DNA of 9,087 nucleotides from Candidatus Segetimicrobium genomatis. GTDB lineage: Bacteria; Sysuimicrobiota; Sysuimicrobiia; Sysuimicrobiales; Segetimicrobiaceae. Both the position numbers and the translations under genes were made by a program. The DNA is taken from positions 1 to 9,087 of the forward strand of contig VBAO01000062.1 in the NCBI GenBank assembly GCA_005883865.1, in the 5' to 3' direction. The notes under the pieces are model-generated. The model saw nothing but the letters and a program-made list of their open reading frames with translations. It ran no database searches and was not told where the DNA came from. Positions 1-6,602 of the stretch are shown one piece after another (the stretch's first letter is position 1; each line of letters opens with the position of its first letter).

Positions 1-91
1 CCCGCGCACGGCACGCCCGGATCACCCGGAGCGCGATCTCCCCCCGGTTGGCGACGAGCACCTTGTGGAGGCGCTTTGGGGGGGTGCCCAC
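1..91 (-). CDS. accC: Biotin carboxylase subunit of an acyl-CoA carboxylase (N-terminus only, runs off window)
   Basis: Only the first 30 codons are present. From the GTG at 91 the product reads into KVLVANRGEIALRVIRACR (residues 10-28). This is the near-invariant opening of the biotin carboxylase domain found in AccC, PccA and MccA. The enzyme uses ATP and bicarbonate to carboxylate biotin on a carrier protein, feeding the carboxyltransferase encoded just upstream. The GTG lies 6 bases after the carboxyltransferase TAG stop and in the same frame, so translation is probably coupled; I see no strong Shine-Dalgarno. Whether this is a stand-alone AccC or an alpha subunit with a fused biotin-carrier domain cannot be told from this fragment. 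Confidence 0.88.
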   Translation of the reverse strand, partial: MGTPPKRLHKVLVANRGEIALRVIRACRAR

Positions 92-97
92 GCGCGC

Positions 98-1584
98 CTA
101 CAACGGCATGTTGCCGTGCTTCTTCGGGGGATTGCGGTCTCGCTTGCCCCGGAGCATCCGAAGCGCCGAGATGAGCCGCGGGCGGGTCTCGCGGGGCTCG
201 ATGATGTCGTCGAGGTAGCCCCGGCCGGCGGCGATGTACGGATTGGCAATCTGCTGCCGGTAATCCGCCGCGAGCCGGGCCCGGGTCGCCTCCTGATCCT
301 GCGTGCGGGCCAGTTCCCCCCTGAAGATGATGTCGATCGCTCCCTCCGGCCCCATGACGGCGATCTCGGCGCTGGGCCAGGCCAGGTTCAGGTCCCCGCG
401 GATGTGCTTGCTCGACATCACGTCGTACGCGCCGCCGTACGCCTTCCGGGTAATCACCGCCAGCTTGGGGACGGTGGCCTCGCAGTAGGCATAGAGCAGC
501 TTGGCCCCGTGCTTGATGATTCCGCCGTGCTCCTGCGCGGTCCCCGGCATGAACCCGGGAACGTCTACAAAGGTCACCAACGGGATGTTGAACGCGTCGC
601 AGAACCGCACGAACCGCGCGCCCTTGACGGAGCTGTTGATGTCGAGCGCCCCCGCCAGCACCGCGGGCTGTTGGGCGACGATCCCCACCGACTGGCCGTC
701 CAGCCGTGCGAACCCGACCAACAGATTTTGGGCGAAGTGGGCGTGGACCTCGAGAAACTCACGGTCGTCGACGACGCCGGTGATGATCTCGCGCATCTCA
801 TAGGGCCGGTGGGGGTCGTCGGGCACCACCGAGTCCAGCGCGGCCTCCATCCGGTCGGGAGGGTCGGTGCCCGCGCCGCGCGGCGCCTCGTCCTGGTTGT
901 TCTGCGGCAGGTAGCCGAGCAGGCGCCGGATCAGGAGGAGGGCGTCGGGATCGTTCTCGGCGATGACTGGGGCCCGGTGACGAACATGTGGCTCGTCCCG
1001 CGCACCATCACCGTGAAGTCGGTGATCGCCGGCGAATACACCGCGCCGCCGGCGCACGGCCCCATGATCGCCGAGATCTGCGGCACGACCCCGCTGGCCA
1101 GGGTGTTGCGGAGGAAGATCTCGGCGTACCCGCCGAGGCTCATCACGCCTTCCTGGATCCGCGCGCCCCCGGAATCGTTCAGCCCGATCACGGGTGCGCC
1201 GTTGCGCACCGCGAGATCCATGATCTTGCAGATCTTCTGCGCGTGCCCCTCCCCCAGCGAGCCGCCCAGGACCGTGAAGTCCTGCGAAAAGACGAAGACC
1301 AGCCTCGAGTGGATCGTTCCGTACCCGGTCACCACCCCGTCCGCGGGGGCGTCGACCTTGTCCATGCCGAACGCCGTGCCCCGATGGGTCACGAACCGAT
1401 CCAGCTCCACGAACGTCCCGGGGTCGAGCAGGTCGGTGGTGCGCTCGCGGGCGGTCAGTTTTCCGGCGTCGTGCTGGCGGGCGACGCGGGCGGGACCGCC
1501 CCCCTCCTCGACGCGGGCGCGGCGGGCGGCCAGTTCACGCCGCGGGCCGGGAGCGCTGTCCGGGTCGAGCGGACGGTCCGGCAC
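98..1584 (-). pseudogene. Acyl-CoA carboxylase carboxyltransferase (beta) subunit, MmdA/PccB type, broken by an internal deletion and frameshift
   Basis: The enzyme transfers carboxyl from biotin to acetyl-, propionyl- or methylmalonyl-CoA-type substrates. The N-terminal half (GTG 1584 to about 970) carries RVEEGGGPARVARQH, GKLTARERTTDLLDPGTFVE, the oxyanion-type segment CAGGAVYSPAITDF, and GTSHMFVTGP. The C-terminal half (about 967 to 98, another frame) has VIAENDPDALLLIRRLLGYL, INSSVKGARFVRFCDAFNIP, DVPGFMPG, the second oxyanion element AYGGAYDVMSSK and the classic ending KKHGNMPL. Family members have about 30 residues between the TGP and the AEN motifs (roughly VTGEE..LGGA..H..SGVAH); here two bases remain, and the frame shifts. 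As written, the first frame stops at 931 after 217 residues. With the missing part restored the length would be about 525, normal for the family. The GTG at 1584 follows the upstream TGA by 7 bases, with a G-rich stretch before it. Accidental genomic deletion and assembly error are both possible. Confidence 0.9.
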
Positions 1585-1591
1585 GCCGCAG

Positions 1592-1858
1592 TCAGGCCCC
1601 CGAGGATGGGGTCCGAGGCCGGATCGAGATGATCGCGTGCTTGTACAGGAGTTCGGTCGCCCCGCCGGCCTCCACCAGGAGGGTGTAGGTCCCGACATCC
1701 TGGAGGACGGCGTACGCGATCTCATAGCCGTCCCGGCAGCGGATGTGCACCGGGGTCCGCGCTTCGATCAGCGGCCGATAGAACTCCTCCTCGATCGTCT
1801 GACGCGCCGGGCGCGGCGAAGCCACCCCCCCGCGCGGGCCCTCGTGGTGTGTCGCCAT
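1592..1858 (-). CDS. Hfq/Sm-like RNA-binding domain protein (separate 88-aa gene or C-terminal domain of the upstream protein)
   Basis: From the ATG at 1858 the 88-residue product has a charged, Pro/Arg-rich tail of about 20 residues and then one Sm-type fold. The segment TIEEEFYRPLIEARTPVHI matches the Hfq N-terminal helix and first strand (pattern F..L...R.PV.I), and ELLYKHAIISIRP matches the Hfq Sm2 motif YKHAIS. The Tyr-Lys-His that lines the uridine pocket of Hfq is kept. The Gln of the Hfq QDPF segment is Glu here, and the FDQF-like loop is replaced by DVGTY. Length suits Hfq (70-100 aa). AAAGGCGGTG lies upstream of the ATG, a usable but not ideal Shine-Dalgarno. However, the upstream reading frame runs straight through without a stop, so this may be the C-terminal domain of a fusion. 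RNA binding is inferred from family resemblance; canonical Hfq function is not assured. Confidence 0.66.
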   Translation of the reverse strand: MATHHEGPRGGVASPRPARQTIEEEFYRPLIEARTPVHIRCRDGYEIAYAVLQDVGTYTLLVEAGGATELLYKHAIISIRPRTPSSGA

Positions 1859-2687
1859 CGCGGCACCGCCTTTCTGCTCGGGACGAATCTCCTGGAGGTC
1901 CTCCAGGACATCGGGGTTCATGACGGCGGGCGGGGCCGGCGCGGGCGGCGCCTCGGCGGGCAGGGCCAGCGGCACGGGGTGGGCTCCACTTTCCGAACGG
2001 GCGAAGTGGCGCATCGCCTCGAGACGCGCCCTGCGGTCCCCCGGGGCCGTCTCCCCGGACTCGTCGACCGGCCCCTGCAGGAGCCATTTGGTTGCCGCAT
2101 CGAGGGCCGCGATCACGGCCGCGGGCGTTCCCTCGCGCTCGAACGCGGCGCCCGCCAGCATCTCCTGGCCGCGCGAGGAGGACGCCGTGATCCCCACGAG
2201 CACCAGCGGATGGCCCATGCAGGTGGTGTGCGACACCTGTTGCACCGCGATCCGCCGGTAGGCCGGCTCGACCACCGCGCGGACGGCATCGATCGTCGCC
2301 GCGGCCAGCGCCCGCAGGCGATGCGCCGGGCCGACGGGCCCCCCGGCCTGCCCGGTCCCGACCCGCTGATCGCCGCCGCCTTCCCAGGCCACCTGCACCC
2401 GCGCGATCGTCTCGGTCGCGGACGGCGGTGGGGAATCCCTTCAAGTGGACGACCTGCACCCTCCACGGCTCGACCGGGATCCCGTAGGTGGTCACGAGCG
2501 CCGCGACGACCGCGCGACGCGCCGCCCGGCTTTCCGTGGCGTCGTCCGCCGTCACATAGATCTGGTCGATCTCGCCGGATGGGGATGTCGACAGCCTGGC
2601 GGACGCCACGCCGTCTATAGTTCCAAGAAACCTCTCGATCTCCTCGGCGTGGATCTCCTTTGGCATCGGCGGGGTTATTCTTCCCAT
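1592..2687 (-). pseudogene. Uncharacterised protein, frameshifted near 2400-2440, reading in frame into the Hfq-like domain
   Basis: I do not recognise a named family. The N-terminal frame begins at ATG 2687 (AAGGGGCGG upstream) or at ATG 2666. It gives an alpha/beta segment of about 85 residues, including EIERFLGTIDGVASARL, EIDQIYVTADD and VVAALVTTYGIPVEP, ending near VQVVHLKG. Coherent protein then continues in the next frame: ETIARVQVAWEGGG, RLRALAAATIDAVRAVVEP, HPLVLVGITASSS, and AAVIAALDAATKWLL. A TGA at 2441-2443 closes the second frame upstream, so the break lies between about 2400 and 2440. The layout recalls uncharacterised proteins of Gram-positive bacteria that I associate with carboxylase gene neighbourhoods; this is memory, not a search. 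A Pro/Ala-rich linker (about 1920-1960) leads to the Sm-like domain. The position just before the carboxyltransferase suggests an accessory role, but function is unknown. Confidence 0.55.
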
Positions 2688-2747
2688 GCGGAAACCGCCC
2701 CTTTATCCAAACGGACGATCATCGTACCCATAATCGAGGCCGCGGCC
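2688..2747 (-). other. Short spacer with a 14-bp perfect palindrome
   Basis: This 60-base gap between the GerMN gene and the uncharacterised gene contains GAGGCCGCGGCCTC at 2736-2749, a perfect palindrome overlapping the GerMN stop codon. No T-run follows it on the minus strand, so it is not a standard intrinsic terminator. The gap also contains the AAAGGGGCGG ribosome-binding candidate for the ATG at 2687. I see no convincing promoter. Confidence 0.4.
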
Positions 2748-3255
2748 TCACAGCGACGGCGGCGTGGCCCGACGCCGCAGGGGGGACCCGATCATCACCC
2801 CTTCGCCTCCCAGCGCCTCGACCCGGCGGCCGTCGACGAGGATTTGGACCTCCGGGGCGTCTGCGAACTGCGTGGCCGTATACACGACCTGCCAGACCCG
2901 CGCCAGCATGCTCGTGCTCCCGCCGCCCCGAGCGTAGGTTTCGGAGAGGTTTACCGTTGGTCCCCGCCGGGATCTCGGTGGCCAAGTCGCGCGCCTCACC
3001 CCACCGGGCCGCCTTCGGCCCATCGAGGAGGGCGCGCAGCGCCGCCTCCAGACGCACGTCGATCGGTCCGCGGGGGGCCGGACGGCGGACGGCCGCGAGC
3101 GTGACCTTGTTGCGAACCGGGTCGGACCGGACGAAGTAGACCTCCACGCCGCTCGCCCGCCGGTCCACGAACCACCACGCGAGCCCCCCCGCGGCGATCA
3201 GCAGGAGCACGATCCCGCCCAGCGTGGACCCCCGGGGCCGCGAGCGCGGGGCCAT
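2748..3255 (-). pseudogene. GerMN (sporulation/germination-type) domain membrane-anchored protein, broken by a small deletion and frameshift
   Basis: The ATG at 3255 shares one base with the ligA TGA (TGATG), with GGAG 8 bases upstream, so it is translationally coupled to ligA. Residues 11-30 (LGGIVLLLIAAGGLAWWFV) form one hydrophobic N-terminal helix, a signal anchor without a lipobox Cys. The GerMN fold begins with VEVYFVRSD and RLEAALRALLDGP and reaches EIPAGT. The rest is in the next frame: TVNLSETYARGGGSTSMLAR, WQVVYTATQF, VQILVDGRRVEALGGEGV, ending at the TGA at 2748-2750. GerMN proteins usually have about 12 residues between the P-x-GT and the V(D/N)LS strand. They are missing at about 2955-2965, along with the frame. 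The domain occurs in GerM and in extracytoplasmic proteins well beyond spore formers, so it does not prove sporulation. Function is probably at the outer face of the membrane, in cell-envelope work. Confidence 0.78.
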
Positions 3256-5294
3256 CACCGGCTCTCCAGGAGCCCCAGGAACTCTTGCTCGTTCAGCACG
3301 GTGACGCCCAGTTTGCGCGCCCGGTCGAATTTGCTCCCCGGTGAAGCGCCGGCCACCAGGTACGTGGTGCGCGCGCCGACGCTGTCCGAGACCGTGGCTC
3401 CCTGGGCCGCCACCCGCTCCGCCGCTTCCCGCCGCGAGATCCGCTCGAGCGTGCCCGTGAACACGAACGTCTTCCCCGCCAGGCGGCCTGTGGAGGCCGC
3501 GGGCGCGGCCGGGCGGACCCCGGCCGCGCGCAGTTTCCGGAGCAGCGCCCGCGTCGCCGGCTGACGGAAAAACTCCACCACGCTCTGCGCGATCGTCGGG
3601 CCGATGCCGGGGACATCCCTGACCTCCTCGAACGAGGCGCCGGCGAGACGGTCCAGATCCTGGAAATGACGGGCGAGGAGGTCGGCCACGTGCACGCCCA
3701 CGTGCCGGATCCCGAGGGCGTAGATCAATCTGGACAGGGACGGACGGCGGCTTCGGGCGATGGCGGCGATCACCTTGTCGGCCGATTTGTCCGCCATCCG
3801 CTCCAGGGTGAGCACCTGAGCCTTGGTCAGCGTGAACAGATCCGCGGGGTCGCGGATCAGGTCGCGGTCCAGCATCTGCTGGAGCAGCTTCGGGCCCACG
3901 CCCTCGATATCGAGCGCGTCCCGCGATCCGAAGTGGATCAGGCGCTCCAGCACCTGCGCGGGACAGGAGGCGCCCCCGGTGCACCGGCTCACCGCTTCGC
4001 CCGCCCTCCGCTCGACCGGCGAGCCGCACACCGGGCAGACGGCGGGCATCTCGAACCGACGCTCCTCCCCCGTGCGCTTCTCCGGGAGCACTCGGACGAT
4101 CTCGGGGATCACCTCACCGGCCCGCTGGACGACCACGTGATCCCCGATCCGGACGTCCTTGCGCCGCATCTCATCCTCGTTGTGGAGCGTGGCGTGGCGC
4201 ACGATGACCCCGGAGACCCGGACCGGCTCGAGATCCGCCACGGGGGTGAGCGCGCCGGTGCGGCCGACGTGGACCGTGATGTCCCGGACGCGCGTCTCGG
4301 CCTGCTCGGCCGGGAACTTGTAGGCGATCGCCCACCGGGGGGCCTGGCTCGTCGCGCCGAGCTCCGCCTGCTGGTCGAGCGAATCCACCTTGACCACCAC
4401 GCCGTCGGTGCCGTAGGGCAGGGTGTCCCGGCGGGCCGCCCAATCACGCACATACGCGATGACATCGTCGATCGACGACACGCGGCGCGCGTGCGCGTCC
4501 ACCGGGAAGCCGGCCTCGCGCGCCCACTCGAGGCTCTCCCAGTGGGTCTCGAATCGCTTGCCGCGGACGGCGCCCAGCTGGTAGACGAAGAGGTCGAGCG
4601 GCCGGCGGGCGGTGACCGCCGGATCGAGCTGGCGCAGGGAGCCGGCGGCGGCGTTCCGGGCGTTGGCGAACGGCATCTGTCCGGCCTGCAGGCGTTCCTG
4701 ATTGATCGCCTCGAGGGCCCGGATTGGGAGATAGACTTCGCCGCGGACTTCCACGAACTCCGGAGGATCCGCCTCCCGCCGCAGCCGGAGCGGGAGCGAC
4801 CGCACGGTCCGGAGGTTGGGGGTGATGTCTTCGCCCTGAACGCCGTCCCCCCGCGTCGCCCCACGGACGAACACCCCATGCTCGTACACGAGCGAGATCG
4901 CGGCCCCGTCGAACTTCAGCTCGCACACGAACTCCACCGGGCGGTCTCCCAACCCCGCGCGTACGCGCTTGTGCCATGCGTGGAGATCCTCCTCGTCGAA
5001 CGCGTTGGCGAGGCTGAGCATCGGTTGGGGGTGGGTGACCGGGCGGAACCCTTCTGCCGGCGGCGCACCGACCCGCTGGGTGGGGGAATCGGCGGTGACG
5101 AGCTCGGGATGCGCGGCTTCGAGCGCCCGCAGTTCCTCCATCAGGGCGTCGAACGCGGCATCCGAGATCTCGGGCGCGTCGAGCACGTGGTACCGATACA
5201 GGTGGTGGCGGATCTGCTCCCGGAGGCCCTCGACCGACCTGGAGGGATCGGCCGGGGGCCGGCGCTCCGCCGAGCGGCGGCCGTCGGGGCTCAT
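3255..5294 (-). CDS. ligA: NAD-dependent DNA ligase LigA
   Basis: This complete 679-residue protein seals nicks in DNA using NAD+, acting in replication and repair. In order it has the Ia NAD-binding domain (YRYHVLDAPEISDAAFD, about 33-49; the last aromatic is Phe, as in some lineages), the adenylation domain with motif I CELKFDG (catalytic Lys127), RGDGVQGEDIT, RGEVYLP and GTDGVVVKVD. The OB fold holds VGRTGALTPVADLEPV and RHATLHN (366-372). The four-Cys zinc finger uses C420, C423, C438 and C444. Helix-hairpin-helix repeats include DIEGVGPK and DVPGIGPT, and a C-terminal BRCT domain (about 601-679) includes GKTFVFTGTL and TYLVAGASPGSK. Length is typical (about 670). The ATG at 5294 gives an N-terminal tail of about 20 residues before the conserved start; no better in-frame start was found and no clear Shine-Dalgarno precedes it. 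It lies 33 bases after the NAD(P)-binding gene and overlaps the GerMN start by one base. All key motifs are intact. Confidence 0.98.
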   Translation of the reverse strand: MSPDGRRSAERRPPADPSRSVEGLREQIRHHLYRYHVLDAPEISDAAFDALMEELRALEAAHPELVTADSPTQRVGAPPAEGFRPVTHPQPMLSLANAFDEEDLHAWHKRVRAGLGDRPVEFVCELKFDGAAISLVYEHGVFVRGATRGDGVQGEDITPNLRTVRSLPLRLRREADPPEFVEVRGEVYLPIRALEAINQERLQAGQMPFANARNAAAGSLRQLDPAVTARRPLDLFVYQLGAVRGKRFETHWESLEWAREAGFPVDAHARRVSSIDDVIAYVRDWAARRDTLPYGTDGVVVKVDSLDQQAELGATSQAPRWAIAYKFPAEQAETRVRDITVHVGRTGALTPVADLEPVRVSGVIVRHATLHNEDEMRRKDVRIGDHVVVQRAGEVIPEIVRVLPEKRTGEERRFEMPAVCPVCGSPVERRAGEAVSRCTGGASCPAQVLERLIHFGSRDALDIEGVGPKLLQQMLDRDLIRDPADLFTLTKAQVLTLERMADKSADKVIAAIARSRRPSLSRLIYALGIRHVGVHVADLLARHFQDLDRLAGASFEEVRDVPGIGPTIAQSVVEFFRQPATRALLRKLRAAGVRPAAPAASTGRLAGKTFVFTGTLERISRREAAERVAAQGATVSDSVGARTTYLVAGASPGSKFDRARKLGVTVLNEQEFLGLLESR

Positions 5295-5327
5295 GGTGGG
5301 GCCATTCGGCAGAGCGGCGCTGCGTCC

Positions 5328-6251
5328 CTAGGCTCGGGAATAGTGCCGGCCCAACTCCGACGCGTACGTCCTCCCCAGGGTCGGGCCGTGCTCCAGAAGC
5401 CAGTCGGGGAGGCGCCCCCGGCCGAGCGGCGCGCCGGACGACACGAGCAGGCCGGACATCAGGCCCGCGACCTCGTCGGGGGTGAGGACGACGTCGCCCA
5501 CGAGACGGCCCACCAGACTCAGGAGGACGCGCGCGACGCCCGGGGCCAGGTGGACGATCTTCGCCCGGCTGTGGACCGCGCCGGCGATGAGCCGGACGAG
5601 GCCGTCAAACGTGTACGTCTCGGGGCCGACGACGTCCACCACGAGGTGCTCGGGGCGTTCGGAGGCGCTGACGGCGATCTCGGCGACGTCCTCGACGTCG
5701 GCGCACTGCAGCCGGTAGCCGCCGTCGCCCGGGATCGCGAAGGCCGGAAGATGTCGCAGGAACCACGCGATGTTGTTGACCAGGATATCTCCGGGGCCGT
5801 AGATCAGCGCCGGCCGCAGGATGGCATACGACAGCTTCGATTCACGGATCGCGCGCTCGAGGATCCCCTTTCCCCGGAAGTACGGGAGGGGGGAGTCCTC
5901 CGACGCGCCGGTCACGCTCAGGTGCACGATCCGACCGACCCCCGCCGTCTCGCAGGCCCGGATGAGGATCCGGGTGTTCGCGATGGCCTCGGCAAACGTC
6001 ACCCGGCCGTGAGGAAAACGCACCCAGTAGGTGTTGTGCAGAACGGCCGCCCCCCGCAGGCTCCGCGTCAACTCATCCGGGTCATCGAAGCGGTAGGGCA
6101 CGACGCTCACCCGGTCCCCGAACGGGTTCGGACGGTCGATGCGGCGGGTGAGGGTCCTGACGCGCCTGCCCATCGAGAGGAGCCGGCGGGTGATGAAGTG
6201 GCCGGTGAAGCCAAACGCGCCGGTCACGACGTGCAACGGCCCGGTCTCCAC
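5328..6251 (-). CDS. Atypical short-chain dehydrogenase/NAD(P)-binding protein, NDUFA9-like
   Basis: This 307-residue Rossmann-fold protein has the dinucleotide-binding loop TGAFGFTG at residues 10-17, followed by RVRTLTRR, which suits an NADP-preferring pocket. It also has a SVTGAS strand end (112-117), a Tyr124-x3-Lys128 pair, and LRPALIYGPGD (145-155). IAWFLRHLPAFAIPGDGGYR and the following QCADVEDVA resemble the atypical SDRs related to the complex I subunit NDUFA9 and UDP-sugar-type epimerases. The substrate is unknown; such proteins act as quinone-biosynthesis or complex I helpers, sugar epimerases or reductases. No signal peptide is seen. The start is GTG at 6251: the same frame is open back to the moaD stop but offers no other usual start, and no clear Shine-Dalgarno is seen. 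It lies between moaD and ligA on the same strand, so it is probably cotranscribed with at least one of them. Confidence 0.88.
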   Translation of the reverse strand: METGPLHVVTGAFGFTGHFITRRLLSMGRRVRTLTRRIDRPNPFGDRVSVVPYRFDDPDELTRSLRGAAVLHNTYWVRFPHGRVTFAEAIANTRILIRACETAGVGRIVHLSVTGASEDSPLPYFRGKGILERAIRESKLSYAILRPALIYGPGDILVNNIAWFLRHLPAFAIPGDGGYRLQCADVEDVAEIAVSASERPEHLVVDVVGPETYTFDGLVRLIAGAVHSRAKIVHLAPGVARVLLSLVGRLVGDVVLTPDEVAGLMSGLLVSSGAPLGRGRLPDWLLEHGPTLGRTYASELGRHYSRA

Positions 6252-6264
6252 GTCGAGCGCTAGG

Positions 6265-6319
6265 AGCCGCGGCGCCGGCGGGCGATCAACCCGGCAGCGA
6301 GGGCGTGGGACCCGCGGCT
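6265..6319 (-). repeat. GC-rich inverted repeat between moaD and the NAD(P)-binding gene
   Basis: AGCCGCGG (minus strand, 6319-6312) is complementary to CCGCGGCT (6272-6265). A second, inner stem of GCCGG with CCGGC lies at 6295-6291 and 6278-6274. The outer arm overlaps the moaD TAG. No T-run follows, so this is not a normal intrinsic terminator. It could fold in the transcript as a processing, stabilising or attenuating hairpin between the thrC-moaD pair and the downstream genes. It may also be chance in G+C-rich DNA. Confidence 0.4.
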
Positions 6320-6602
6320 ATGCCTGAGCGCCTCCCGCCATGGCAGGCACGATGGACACCTCGGCCCCATCCTCGAGGGGGGTCTGGAGCCCGGCGAGGA
6401 ACCGGACATCCTGTTCGTTGACGAAGATGTTGACGAACTGGAGCACCTCGCCCCGGTCATCCAGGATCTTCGCCCGGATGCCCGGAAACCGGCGGTCGAG
6501 GTCGATGAGCGCCTGCGCCAGGTCGCGCCCGCTGACGGTCACCACCCGCTCCCCGTTCGTGATCCGCCGGAGCGGGGTGGGAATGCGCACGGTGACGGCC
6601 AT
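6318..6602 (-). CDS. MoaD/ThiS-family sulfur carrier protein, CysO/HcyS-like, with a masked C-terminus
   Basis: This 94-residue ubiquitin-fold protein follows the mycobacterial CysO pattern closely: VTVRIPTPLRRITNGE at the N-terminus, FVNIFVNEQDVRFLAGLQTP in the middle (56-75), then DGAEVSIVPAMAGG. Such carriers are activated by adenylation of the terminal glycine and hold sulfur as a C-terminal thiocarboxylate, which PLP enzymes use to make cysteine or homocysteine. The diglycine (90-91) is not terminal here: three residues, Ala-Gln-Ala, follow. Some relatives (for example QbsE) need a JAMM-type protease to remove such a tail. The ATG overlaps the threonine synthase TGA by one base (TGATG), so the two proteins are translated together, presumably in fixed ratio, as enzyme and sulfur donor. 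No activating E1-like enzyme or JAMM protease is in the window. A molybdopterin role is less likely from sequence and context. Confidence 0.9.
   Translation of the reverse strand: MAVTVRIPTPLRRITNGERVVTVSGRDLAQALIDLDRRFPGIRAKILDDRGEVLQFVNIFVNEQDVRFLAGLQTPLEDGAEVSIVPAMAGGAQA

Noticed and set aside
931..1057. Programmed ribosomal frameshift in the carboxyltransferase gene
   Set aside because: No slippery heptamer is seen and about 30 conserved codons are absent, which frameshifting could not restore.
65..2620. 851-codon plus-strand open frame
   Set aside because: It is antisense to the carboxyltransferase, the Hfq-like domain and the unknown protein, all of which have recognisable or coherent protein on the minus strand; its own translation is Arg/Gly/Pro-rich with no motif, as expected in G+C-rich DNA.
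2676..2732. Short minus-strand frame MGTMIVRLDKGAVSAWEE before the unknown gene
   Set aside because: Eighteen codons, no clear ribosome-binding site, no regulatory pattern such as a run of one amino acid; indistinguishable from chance.
2736..2749. GAGGCCGCGGCCTC palindrome as a terminator
   Set aside because: No loop and no T-run follows on either strand.
3666..6263. 865-codon plus-strand open frame
   Set aside because: It is antisense to ligA and the NAD(P)-binding gene, whose minus-strand products carry all family motifs; the long frame follows from codon-position G+C bias.
6318..6602. MoaD acting in molybdopterin synthesis
   Set aside because: The sequence pattern is closer to CysO, there is no moaE or other moa gene nearby, and the gene is coupled to a PLP enzyme under a SAM riboswitch.
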